A DNA stretch of 64,000 bases from Acinetobacter pittii. GTDB taxonomy: Bacteria; Pseudomonadota; Gammaproteobacteria; Pseudomonadales; Moraxellaceae. The notes beneath the pieces were generated by a model. That model had not been told where the DNA came from, searched no databases, and saw only the letters and a list, made by a program, of their open reading frames with translations. Location of the stretch: the NCBI RefSeq assembly GCF_034064985.1, contig NZ_CP139249.1:2542001-2606000 (forward strand). Reading direction: 5' to 3'. This document shows, in pieces, positions 52,297 through 59,030 of the stretch; position 1 is the first letter of the stretch, and each line of letters starts with the position of its first letter. Both the position numbers and the translations under genes were made by a program.

Positions 52297-52892
52297 TTAC
52301 TTACCACTCATTAATGAACTAAAAGCATCTACAGCTGGCCCTAAAACAGTATTCAATACTGAAGAGTTAACTTGTTTCGGTTGCTTGGTGCCAGAATCAA
52401 CAACATCAGAAGTTACTTCGGGGTTCTTTTGATCAACGATTGAAACCAGCGTTTCTTTTGTGGAAACAATAAAGACTTTTTAAACACAATATCGATCATC
52501 AAAGCATTTTCGGACGTTTCATCAGTGACATTCTTTAATGACTTAATCAACATGTCCGTATAAAGGCGTTTACCATTAGAAATAATAAGTCGTTGACCTT
52601 GTAAGGCCTGCAACCCCTGATAAATACCAAGAAGTGACAAATCTGCCCCGATAAATGTATTACCTATTAGCCCGTTCATTCTGCCAGCACTCTCAGACCA
52701 GCCAATTTTCATTGTTACTTCTGGTGGTGCTTTATAGCAGTGGTCAGAAATCGGTGAACCCTTTTCTACTGGATGCTCTGTTATTACAAGCTCATCAGAG
52801 TGGTTTTCTTCAATAACAACATCAGCAAATAAACCCATTATTGAACGATGACCACCAAACAATAGTGAGCCAACTGTTTCAGTGATAGCCAT
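52297..52892 (-). pseudogene. Dit-like baseplate protein with a frameshift
   Basis: The 5' frame (from the ATG at 52892, MAITETVGSLLFGG) has the Dit-like signature VIEENHSDELVITEHPVEKG and ISDHCYK, and runs to a stop at 52413. From about 52470 the -1 frame continues the homologous sequence (FIVSTKETLVSIVD, VVDSGTKQ) to a stop at 52297, giving about 198 residues in all. The break is near TTTAAAAAGTC. I favour a mutation over programmed frameshifting, because the A-rich run is not in a standard slippery phase. Confidence 0.65.
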
Positions 52893-52907
52893 GCTTTTCT
52901 CCAGACA

Positions 52908-52930
52908 ATAAAAAACCGCCTTAAGGCGGT
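52908..52930 (-). terminator. Terminator between the HEPN gene and the Dit-like gene
   Basis: ACCGCC-TTAA-GGCGGT stem, then TTTTTTATTGTCT on the minus strand, running straight into the ribosome site of the next gene. Confidence 0.78.
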
Positions 52931-52966
52931 ATTAGAAGAAATCAATTTATAGAGATAAATTAAATA

Positions 52967-53350
52967 TTAATTTTTAGATTTACACTCATCTAAAATTTTT
53001 AATATTTTTTCGCACTCAGTTATCGCTTCATCAGCATCAGATTGATGGCATTCGTCAGCTAAATGATAATCTGCCATTACACGTCTGGAATGGAAAGTTA
53101 ACATTTTATATCCAAGCCCCTTTAACCTCTGAGTTTTTTCACTTAAAAGTGTTTTACTCACCCTTTCGTGGGAACCACCCTTAACTTTATCAATATCAAT
53201 ATTTAAATCTTCTTCAACAAAGTTCTTAACTTCATGATACGCACAATAATAAGCACGACTGATACACGATCTTGCATCAGCCTCATTGCTAGTATCTAGT
53301 TTTTTTGAAAATTCGAGAAATTCTAAAGCTTCCATTCTTTCAAGCAACAT
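52967..53350 (-). CDS. HEPN-domain protein (possible RNase), prophage cargo
   Basis: 127 residues from the ATG at 53350 (a TTG start at 53371 would add seven). All-helical HEPN pattern: SRAYYCAYHEVKNF (about 31-44), GSHERVS, then RRVMADYHLADE. Arg90 and His96 form the R-x5-H spacing (R-x4-6-H) used by HEPN ribonucleases. It overlaps the end of the TPR gene, so the two are translated together. Family knowledge: HEPN proteins are often toxins or phage-defence effectors with a paired partner. That role here is inference; I do not recognise this pair. Confidence 0.68.
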   Translation of the reverse strand: MLLERMEALEFLEFSKKLDTSNEADARSCISRAYYCAYHEVKNFVEEDLNIDIDKVKGGSHERVSKTLLSEKTQRLKGLGYKMLTFHSRRVMADYHLADECHQSDADEAITECEKILKILDECKSKN

Positions 53351-54119
53351 CTCTACTTTCTTGGTGATCAAAACTAAAATAAATTGATATTTTTAGAAGA
53401 TCATCAAGGGGAATTTCTGCCTTAATAACGTTTTCCACAAAGTCATCGTTTAATTCAGAAATATCATCTGCAGTTAAGTGTTCAGGATAGATTATTGTAT
53501 TTATCATATCATCTAACTTACAAGCTGCGATTTTAGTCTGAGTATAAAATTTTGAGTACAATACTAAATCACTGAGATTTATCATTGATCTATATGAACT
53601 CACTGACACTCCAATTTGCTCAATAAATTCAATATTTTCATTAACTTTTAGAATAGTTTCTTCAATTAATGGTAAATACAAATCCGTATTAATATTTAGT
53701 TTTGTTACTAATGTTCTGATTTCATTTAATACATCTGGATATATTAAAGAATTGGATAAAGTTAAAATTCTATCCAAAGTTTTTGCACTTGGCTCAATAT
53801 TGAATGCTTTAACTAAATAACTTAGAGCATCTTCACCCTTTCCAAGCATTAACAATGCTTGAGCATAATCACATAAAACCAAACTATTTTCATAATTTGA
53901 TAAAGCAAGAGCTTGCTCAAAGTTTTTCTTAGCGATTTCGAAATTATTTTCGTAAACACCAATGATCGCTAATATTCTTTTACTATCAACAATATCACTT
54001 TCTGCCAATGATTTAGCTTGGGTCTTCCATCTATGAATAGTGAACTCAGAAGCATTTTTGCGACCAAAAACACCAATCTGGTCAAGTATTTCATGTGCTC
54101 TTTTCTTTGGAGCAAGCAT
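53340..54119 (-). CDS. TPR-repeat protein, partner of the HEPN protein
   Basis: 259 residues from the ATG at 54119, eight bases after AGG. The N-terminus is basic (APKKRAHEILDQIGVFGRKN). TPR-like helical pairs follow at about 50-120 (YENNFEIAKKNFEQALALS, YAQALLMLGKGEDALSYLV). The C-terminal half is helical with no recognised domain. It overlaps the HEPN start by 11 bases. An 18-bp palindrome about 45 bases upstream suggests autoregulation. Function unknown; a sensor or antitoxin role for the HEPN protein is possible. Confidence 0.65.
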   Translation of the reverse strand: MLAPKKRAHEILDQIGVFGRKNASEFTIHRWKTQAKSLAESDIVDSKRILAIIGVYENNFEIAKKNFEQALALSNYENSLVLCDYAQALLMLGKGEDALSYLVKAFNIEPSAKTLDRILTLSNSLIYPDVLNEIRTLVTKLNINTDLYLPLIEETILKVNENIEFIEQIGVSVSSYRSMINLSDLVLYSKFYTQTKIAACKLDDMINTIIYPEHLTADDISELNDDFVENVIKAEIPLDDLLKISIYFSFDHQESRDVA

Positions 54120-54161
54120 ACCCATCACCTATTTATCATTGAAAACAACCCTTAAAAAAAT

Positions 54162-54179
54162 TTGGATTGTACAATCCAA
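54162..54179. promoter_or_regulatory. Perfect 18-bp palindrome upstream of the TPR-HEPN operon
   Basis: TTGGATTGTACAATCCAA reads the same on both strands. It lies directly downstream of a -10-like TATTAT on the minus strand, where a bound repressor would block transcription of the pair. Confidence 0.6.
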
Positions 54180-54309
54180 TAATAACATGAAAAATTTCCC
54201 GTTACGATCCCTCAAAATTCTTAAAGAAGGATCTCATTTTTCACCAATAATGTGTTAATGTTCTAGTAATTTATGAAATTATTCAGAGAACTTAATAAGG
54301 AAATATAAA

Positions 54310-54477
54310 ATGTGGAAAATAATTATACCTGTTTTGGTCTTGTTCTCTCTGAGCTACGAAATTGAGGGAAAAACAATTTTTAAGCATATTGGTGACTATG
54401 TCGCATCAAGTATTATTAATGATATTCACAAAACTAATAAACAAATTGATAAACAAGCTGCAAACTCGAATAGTTAA
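54310..54477 (+). CDS. Small single-TM or secreted protein, 55 aa
   Basis: ATG at 54310 with AAGGA upstream. It begins MWKIIIPVLVLFSLSYEIEG, a signal or anchor helix. A short helical polar tail follows (about 22-55) rich in Asn, Lys and Ile. It points away from the TPR-HEPN operon and ends at a shared terminator. Not recognised. Confidence 0.5.
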   Translation: MWKIIIPVLVLFSLSYEIEGKTIFKHIGDYVASSIINDIHKTNKQIDKQAANSNS

Positions 54478-54500
54478 AAATTCTATTTCCCGGGCAATAA

Positions 54501-54524
54501 AAAACCTACCGATTGGTGGGTTTT
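54501..54524. terminator. Bidirectional terminator of the 55-aa gene and DUF4282 gene
   Basis: AAAACCTACC and GGTGGGTTTT around GATT. On the minus strand the tail is TTTTTTATTG, as in the other prophage terminators. Confidence 0.75.
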
Positions 54525-54539
54525 GATTCAAATAAAAGT

Positions 54540-54866
54540 TTAGAGTGGTGAATTGTAACTCTTACCAAGTTTCTCAAGTAGGTCAGCAGTTCTTCTTGTA
54601 TTTTGTTGAATCTTGAATATAACCACCCAAAATTCAGCCCAAAGACGAACTATCACCGAACCAAAAATTAAAATACATATACCAACAAAGACACCCAAAG
54701 AGCCTGATGTGTATGGGCTTGCTGCTTCTGGAGGTAGACTATTGCCACCTAATCCCCCAGCAATCATAACGCCCCCCGTAATCCATACACACAAAAGTAA
54801 GATCCAGTATGCAAATGTAACGATCTTGGTTGACAAAACGGCATCTAAAAACAGGATACTTTTCAT
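54540..54866 (-). CDS. DUF4282 membrane protein
   Basis: 108 residues from the ATG at 54866 (MKSILFLDAV) with AGAGGA upstream; the frame extends to 54923. Two membrane segments at about 13-37 and 55-77, followed by the DUF4282 signature VRLWAEFWVVIFKIQQNT. Function unknown. It sits between phage tail relics and may belong to that older phage or to cargo. Confidence 0.68.
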   Translation of the reverse strand: MKSILFLDAVLSTKIVTFAYWILLLCVWITGGVMIAGGLGGNSLPPEAASPYTSGSLGVFVGICILIFGSVIVRLWAEFWVVIFKIQQNTRRTADLLEKLGKSYNSPL

Positions 54867-54956
54867 TTTTCCTCTTATCATGTATATAGTTAAACTATTA
54901 CATAATAATCTATTGATGCTCAAAAATCACCCATTAAACCATTGTTATATATCTAT

Positions 54957-55426
54957 CTAGTTAATTAGTGGTTTCACACTCCTCGCCATTTGAATCATTG
55001 TATTTTCATTATGACGCTGTATTACCTGAGCAGTTTCATTTGGGTTGTCCGCACCATTGATCGTCATTTCAGTTTTATGGGGCTGATAAATGGTCACATG
55101 AGACGTTTTAGAGTTTACAGCATTAACTTGGTCTTTATGAGGGTTATTACCAAAAGGAGCAGTATTTCTAATATTTAAATTGGTTGAGAGTTTAAGTTAG
55201 AAGATTCACTACCTAAAGAAATAGAAAATGGTTTAGTAATATATTTGGCTAAATCTTTCGTTGTTCCATGGCCGTGCACATTCTTTCCTGAGCCAAAAAC
55301 CAAACCATTTTTTTTCGATTTTTCGAAAAAGGCATCTACCCAAGCATCCCTGTTTTTCTTATCAGAAACGTAGGGGTTAGCATAATTCAAATGTCCACCT
55401 ACACCACCTGAATATGAAGGTAAAAA
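54957..55426 (-). pseudogene. Relic of a phage tail protein C-terminus (probable tape measure)
   Basis: Two minus-strand frames join into one sequence. The upstream part has SGGVGGHLNYANPYVSDKKN and the GKNVHGHGTTKDLAKYI segment. After a one-base frameshift near 55185-55200 the second part runs TAPFGNNPHKDQVNAVN, VTIYQPHKTEMTINGADNP, ETAQVIQRHNENT and ends at 54957. The second part has the tail-end pattern of phage tape-measure or tail lytic proteins. There is no clear start: the 5' part stops at a TAG at 55427. Assignment to a tape measure is by pattern only. Confidence 0.5.
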
Positions 55427-55427
55427 T

Positions 55428-55553
55428 ATGGTCTATGTTTTTGATAGTGAAGATTCTTTTGAATTAACCTATGATGAGCTTGTCGAAATTATTAGTAAGG
55501 CTCGAATGACTGGGCCACAGATGATTCCTATTTTAGGAACAGTTGGTGATTAA
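55428..55553 (+). CDS. 41-aa peptide coupled to a two-TM protein
   Basis: MVYVFDSEDSFELTYDELVE is followed by a short hydrophobic end (MIPILGTVGD). AAGGT lies seven bases before the ATG. Its TAA stop shares a base with the ATG of the next gene (TAATG), a mark of translational coupling. It is acidic and soluble. Not recognised. Confidence 0.55.
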   Translation: MVYVFDSEDSFELTYDELVEIISKARMTGPQMIPILGTVGD

Positions 55554-56218
55554 TGAGTAAAAATGTTGTTGCCTTTAGTATCTCAGTATCCGTCATTCTT
55601 TTAGCTTTCTTGATTTGGTGTGTCTTCGGCATACTCTTCAAATATTGGGGTGACGTAGCAGCAATAAAAGAGAGTCTATCAACTATTTCAGGAATATTCG
55701 GCGGCTTGACGACATTAGCGGCCGCTATAATAGCTACTCATCTATACACTAATTGGAGAGAGCAGTTAACTTCTACTGTCCAGCAAGAACAAGCAAAGAG
55801 TATTCAGTTAGCTGTCAATAAAATTCTTATTACTTTAGATGATTATGCAACCTTTATTCTTATGCACAGTGGTATGGGGCATGAACCTGAATACATAAAG
55901 GAAGCCTCAGAAAAAGCTCAGAAATTAACTAAAGAATATCCAAGTTTGGCATTTAATCTGAAATTAAATTTAGTTAGTTATGAAGAGACTTTTCTTAATG
56001 GTAAATCTATCTTAACAACAGAGGAAATGGAGAATATTACATGGTGGTACTATTATGGAATAATAAATTTATTAAATCGAATCATAAAAAAAGAACATTT
56101 GCATCAACTTGATAATTTTCAAATCTATATAAATGCCTTAAAAAGAGATAGAGAAATTTTTCAGAGTTTAAAAATGAAAATAAATGATGAAATGATTCCA
56201 AGGATAAATATTCAATGA
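55553..56218 (+). CDS. Two-TM protein A with cytoplasmic helical domain (prophage cargo)
   Basis: 221 residues: TM1 about 8-29, TM2 about 46-64, then a helical soluble domain (70-221). The TM2 region GLTTLAAAIIATHLYTNW is closely matched by the next gene (ALTTIGAAIIAAYLFNDW). It is transcribed opposite to the phage lysis genes, so it is probably expressed in the lysogen. Family not recognised. Superinfection exclusion or an abortive-infection effector are possible by analogy with other prophage two-TM proteins; nothing in the sequence proves it. Confidence 0.65.
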   Translation: MSKNVVAFSISVSVILLAFLIWCVFGILFKYWGDVAAIKESLSTISGIFGGLTTLAAAIIATHLYTNWREQLTSTVQQEQAKSIQLAVNKILITLDDYATFILMHSGMGHEPEYIKEASEKAQKLTKEYPSLAFNLKLNLVSYEETFLNGKSILTTEEMENITWWYYYGIINLLNRIIKKEHLHQLDNFQIYINALKRDREIFQSLKMKINDEMIPRINIQ

Positions 56219-56308
56219 CATGTAATAAAAATTAATTAATTTTTCATAAATACTTCTCATAAAAAGTATCTGATATTAGAATCGATATTAAATTGAAATT
56301 TTTAAATT

Positions 56309-56971
56309 ATGAAGACTGAACTTAAGACTTTATTAATAGATGTTTGCTTTTGGATTATTTCAATATGCATTATTTTTTTCTTCTTTATTCTATTACTCTA
56401 TTCTCACAATACGATTGACAATCCCTTAAAAGAAGCTTGGTCATTAACAATAGGGATACTTTCCGCTTTGACAACAATTGGTGCAGCTATAATCGCAGCA
56501 TATCTTTTCAATGATTGGAAGGTCCAGCACAACAAATCAATGGAAGTGCAATTAGCATTAATAATGATAGAAAAATTTGAGCTTTTTGATGAACAAATCT
56601 CGATGTTATACGGACAAATTGCAACTCCTTATGATCTTGAAGATCTAAAGCATCTTGAAAATGCTGTTAATGATTTCAAAGAACATAAACAAAGAAAGTT
56701 ACTTGAAATTCGGATTAGCTTCCTAAAAGCTTCAGCTTCAATTGAAAATTTTTATTCATTTTTTGGAGATAATGAAGAGGTGAAAATTCAATTAAAGATT
56801 GCTAAATCCCAATTTAGAAAATTTTCGAATACATGTTTGAATATGAACAATAATGATAGTTACAATATAATTGCTACAAACTTTATGTTTGCATTTAGGG
56901 AATTAATCCCCTTTATAAACTATATTGAAGAAAATTACATTCAAGTAGCAATAAAAAATCTAAGAGCATAG
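56309..56971 (+). CDS. Two-TM protein B, paralogue of protein A
   Basis: 220 residues with the same plan: TM1 about 10-31, TM2 about 47-66, then a helical domain. It shares the motif L-T-T-x-x-A-A-I-I-A-x-x-L-x-x-x-W and overall length with the gene 90 bp upstream, while the soluble domains differ greatly. That suggests an old duplication with divergence of the sensing part. No good ribosome site is visible before the ATG; a start slightly downstream is possible. Confidence 0.62.
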   Translation: MKTELKTLLIDVCFWIISICIIFFFFILLLYSHNTIDNPLKEAWSLTIGILSALTTIGAAIIAAYLFNDWKVQHNKSMEVQLALIMIEKFELFDEQISMLYGQIATPYDLEDLKHLENAVNDFKEHKQRKLLEIRISFLKASASIENFYSFFGDNEEVKIQLKIAKSQFRKFSNTCLNMNNNDSYNIIATNFMFAFRELIPFINYIEENYIQVAIKNLRA

Positions 56972-56992
56972 CGATAAGTGTTAAAACCCTTT

Positions 56993-57091
56993 CTAAAGAG
57001 CTTTAACACATATTCCGATTCTCACATTATTATTGATTGTATGAGCTGTGCATCCTGATAAAAGAATGCACAGCAATAAAATCCTAAACAT
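56993..57091 (-). CDS. Very small phage lipoprotein, 32 aa
   Basis: MFRILLLCILLSGCTAHTIN: a lipoprotein signal with lipobox LLSGC (Cys14) and a 19-residue mature part. Its ATG overlaps the DUF6527 stop by eight bases, so it is translated as the last gene of the lysis operon. The position suits an Rz1-like outer-membrane spanin or a Cor/Llp-like exclusion lipoprotein, but it lacks the proline-rich body of Rz1 and no Rz partner is obvious. Confidence 0.6.
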   Translation of the reverse strand: MFRILLLCILLSGCTAHTINNNVRIGICVKAL

Positions 57092-57395
57092 CGATCGGCA
57101 CCATGTCTACCGTTTGGCCAGCGAGTTCATGATGACAATCTGATAAGAATTGAATCTTTCCTTCAATTAAAAATAAGTGACATCGACTTGCTGGATGATG
57201 ATCATTTACAAGTAATGACGGCGTGAATGTAGGGTTATTAACATCGCCATTAAAATTCCATTTGCTGCCGTTGGGATGTGAATCGACATGAAATGGATGC
57301 AAATATTTACAACCGGGGCACTTAAACATATAGATGCCACTGCTCCAATATTCTAAATATGGCGTGAGCTCAGTTACTGTTTCTGCTTGAGACAT
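57084..57395 (-). CDS. DUF6527 protein of the phage lysis region
   Basis: 103 residues. C-x2-C (MFKCPGCKYLHPFHV) and later C and H residues (CHLFLIEGKIQFLSDCHHELAGQ), together with WNFNGDVNNPTFTPSLLV, form the DUF6527 signature, probably a zinc-binding fold. Its ATG starts directly after the endolysin stop. Common beside phage endolysins; function unknown. Confidence 0.75.
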   Translation of the reverse strand: MSQAETVTELTPYLEYWSSGIYMFKCPGCKYLHPFHVDSHPNGSKWNFNGDVNNPTFTPSLLVNDHHPASRCHLFLIEGKIQFLSDCHHELAGQTVDMVPIDV

Positions 57396-57941
57396 TTAGA
57401 TCACCACTCGATTAGCAATCCAACCGTAAAAAAATTGCTCTTGGCTTTTATTCCGCTCACAAATCTCGATATAGCGCTGACCTTGCATAATGTTGAGCAC
57501 TCGTACCAGAACCTTCTCACCTTCTTTCCCACGTTTGGCCAGATAGGTTTTTAAAGCTCCTAAAGTGTTAGAACCATAAACACCATCAACCTTCAAATCG
57601 GCGTACCCGGCTTTACCTTGGTTGTTAAGCAAGTTCAAAGCACGTTGTAAAAGTGGTTTTGCAAAGTTGATACCACAGTTCACACCTGTGTCTAAAAGTT
57701 CTTCTGCTACAGCAGAGCTAATCGTATTCACTTGATCAAATCGCGGTAAAGTCCAATAGTTTTTGCGATAAATTGCTTTGGCCACATCAAGAGGCAAATC
57801 TTTCATATTACCCTTATAGCCGTTTTCACTTGCTACAGCTTGAGTTATACCGTATTTGGTTGCACCGCCCCGATCTGCCGGATTATTTACATAACCGCCT
57901 TCACGTTTGATCAATTCTTCAAGGTATTGTTCGATGTTCAT
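57396..57941 (-). CDS. Phage endolysin, glycoside hydrolase 108 type
   Basis: 181 residues. The N-terminal GH108 motif is EGGYVNNPADRGGATKYGIT with catalytic Glu14. The C-terminal peptidoglycan-binding (PG_binding_3-like) region has the segments DLKVDGVYGSNTL and LVRVLNIMQGQRYIEI. It cuts the glycan strand at the end of the lytic cycle. There is no signal peptide, so it needs the holin for export. Confidence 0.9.
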   Translation of the reverse strand: MNIEQYLEELIKREGGYVNNPADRGGATKYGITQAVASENGYKGNMKDLPLDVAKAIYRKNYWTLPRFDQVNTISSAVAEELLDTGVNCGINFAKPLLQRALNLLNNQGKAGYADLKVDGVYGSNTLGALKTYLAKRGKEGEKVLVRVLNIMQGQRYIEICERNKSQEQFFYGWIANRVVI

Positions 57942-57961
57942 TTAAGTTTCCTTTAGACAAT

Positions 57962-58015
57962 AAAAAAGCGCCCTTAGGCGCACAGTCAATAAAAATCCGA
58001 CCTCAAATAAGTCGG
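57962..58015 (-). terminator. Two hairpins between the small TM gene and the endolysin gene
   Basis: First (in the direction of transcription) CCGAC/GTCGG with ATTTTTATTG at 57988-58015. Then GCGCC/GGCGC followed by TTTTTTATTGTCT at 57962-57981, ending just before the endolysin ribosome site. Confidence 0.7.
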
Positions 58016-58039
58016 CTTCATAAGTTTTGTTTCATAGCT

Positions 58040-58222
58040 TTAAAATATATATTTAAAAAAAGTCGTAATAGCAGTTATTGCTCCAGCAACACTACCAATT
58101 ACTAGGGATATAGCTTTACCCCAAGCCATGATTACAGCAGCTCTACCTGCGTCTTTCTCACTCATTTTACCCTCTATACTTATACCGGGTTTGGTGCTAA
58201 CATTTTCCTCAGATTGATTCAT
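58040..58222 (-). CDS. Small one-TM phage protein, 60 aa
   Basis: A soluble N-terminus (1-28) is followed by one or two closely packed membrane helices (AVIMAWGKAISLVIGSVAGA through TTFFKYIF). A strong GGAGGG ribosome site precedes it. Located between the holin-like gene and the endolysin, so a second holin, antiholin or spanin part is likely by position. Confidence 0.6.
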   Translation of the reverse strand: MNQSEENVSTKPGISIEGKMSEKDAGRAAVIMAWGKAISLVIGSVAGAITAITTFFKYIF

Positions 58223-58253
58223 TAATAGTTAACCCTCCTTAACTGTTAACCAA

Positions 58254-58279
58254 AACCCTAGTGTTGGCGCACTGGGGTT
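58254..58279. terminator. Hairpin upstream of the 60-aa gene
   Basis: 10-bp stem AACCCTAGTG with CACTGGGGTT (one T-G), six-base loop. T-tracts occur on both strands. Confidence 0.7.
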
Positions 58280-58322
58280 TTTGCTTTTTTGGAATAAAGT
58301 ACATTTCTTACTTCCTATAGAA

Positions 58323-58424
58323 TTAATAGACGAACTTTACCCCCTTCCGTTTTTTAATATCAGGCGGAAGGGCTTCCGCTAACTTTGTTAAAAAATTGTT
58401 TCTGTTAGTTGACTCACGCTTCAT
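58323..58424 (-). CDS. Possible 33-aa phage peptide
   Basis: MKRESTNRNNFLTKLAEALP then a basic end (DIKKRKGVKFVY). The ATG follows a terminator and ACGGGT. Strongly basic and unmatched. A 7-bp palindromic arm pair (58364-58379) lies inside it. The longer frame to 58517 runs through the terminator and is unlikely. Confidence 0.4.
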   Translation of the reverse strand: MKRESTNRNNFLTKLAEALPPDIKKRKGVKFVY

Positions 58425-58430
58425 ACCCGT

Positions 58431-58458
58431 AAAAAAAGAATTACCACCCGAAGGTGGT
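58431..58458 (-). terminator. Terminator upstream of the 33-aa ORF
   Basis: ACCACC-TTCG-GGTGGT stem (minus strand) followed by AATTCTTTTTTT. Confidence 0.7.
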
Positions 58459-58552
58459 CGTTTCATAATATTGGTTGTCAATAGTTTTTCGTAGTAGTCA
58501 GCGGCTTGCAGTGTCAACAGGTAATTTCTCTCTTATACTTGATACTTCTAAA

Positions 58553-58572
58553 CAAAACCGCCCGAAGGCGGT
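58553..58572 (-). terminator. Terminator after the holin-like gene
   Basis: ACCGCC-TTCG-GGCGGT (minus strand) followed by TTTTG, directly after the stop codon. Confidence 0.75.
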
Positions 58573-58573
58573 A

Positions 58574-58963
58574 TTAGCTGTTTTCAATGTCTTTTCTGGC
58601 TTTCTTAAACTCTTTGATCACTTCAACGATCGTTTTACCTTCCTGCTTATCAATGAAGTTAAAGATCCATCGGACTAAAGCCCAACCGGGTAAACCACAA
58701 ACAAAGAAGAACCCACCAAGTGCAATCATCCCCCATACATCAGTAACCCATTCATGAAGCCCCCACTTCACAATAATGAATGAGCCACCAGCAAGGCTTG
58801 AAACAACAGTACAGATCAAACCTACTGCCCACTCTTGTGGTGAACGTGGCATACGAGTCATTAATACCACTGCTGCAACCAAACCGACCGCTAAAGTCAC
58901 CATGATTGCAATCCCGTACAATTTTAGTAGTGCTGTAAAACCGCTTGTGGAAACTGGTTCCAT
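58574..58963 (-). CDS. Holin-like protein, three TM segments
   Basis: 129 residues from the ATG at 58963, six bases after GGAG; the longer frame starts at 58999. TM segments at about 13-36, 45-65 and 75-97, then a charged C-terminus (KEFKKARKDIENS), the layout of class I-type holins. It follows the tail-tip gene and precedes the endolysin. Holin role inferred from topology and position. Confidence 0.7.
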   Translation of the reverse strand: MEPVSTSGFTALLKLYGIAIMVTLAVGLVAAVVLMTRMPRSPQEWAVGLICTVVSSLAGGSFIIVKWGLHEWVTDVWGMIALGGFFFVCGLPGWALVRWIFNFIDKQEGKTIVEVIKEFKKARKDIENS

Positions 58964-58985
58964 TAATATCTCCAAAAAATTTAGA

Positions 58986-59013
58986 CAATAAAAAAGCACC
59001 CGAATTGGGTGCT
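58986..59013 (-). terminator. Terminator between the J-like gene and the holin-like gene
   Basis: AGCACCC and GGGTGCT around GAATT (plus-strand reading), with TTTTTTATTGTCTAAA on the minus strand leading into the ribosome site of the holin-like gene. Confidence 0.8.
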
Positions 59014-59030
59014 CAAAGTTATTTTAAGGT

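Noticed and set aside
52440..52500. Programmed -1 frameshifting in the Dit-like gene
   Set aside because: The run is read TTT AAA AAG, so no X-XXY-YYZ heptamer is in phase, and Dit genes are not known for this. The neighbouring genes are also broken, so a mutation is simpler.
52967..54128. Classic HEPN-MNT toxin-antitoxin pair
   Set aside because: The partner has TPR-like repeats and no nucleotidyltransferase GS-x-D motif, so it is not an MNT antitoxin.
55175..55390. 71-aa ORF as an intact gene with a TTG start
   Set aside because: The downstream minus-strand frame continues phage-tail-like sequence to 54957 after a one-base shift, so this is better read as part of a decayed gene.
58425..58517. 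Longer version of the 33-aa phage ORF
   Set aside because: It would run through a GGTGGT/ACCACC terminator with a long T-run; the ATG after the terminator is more likely.
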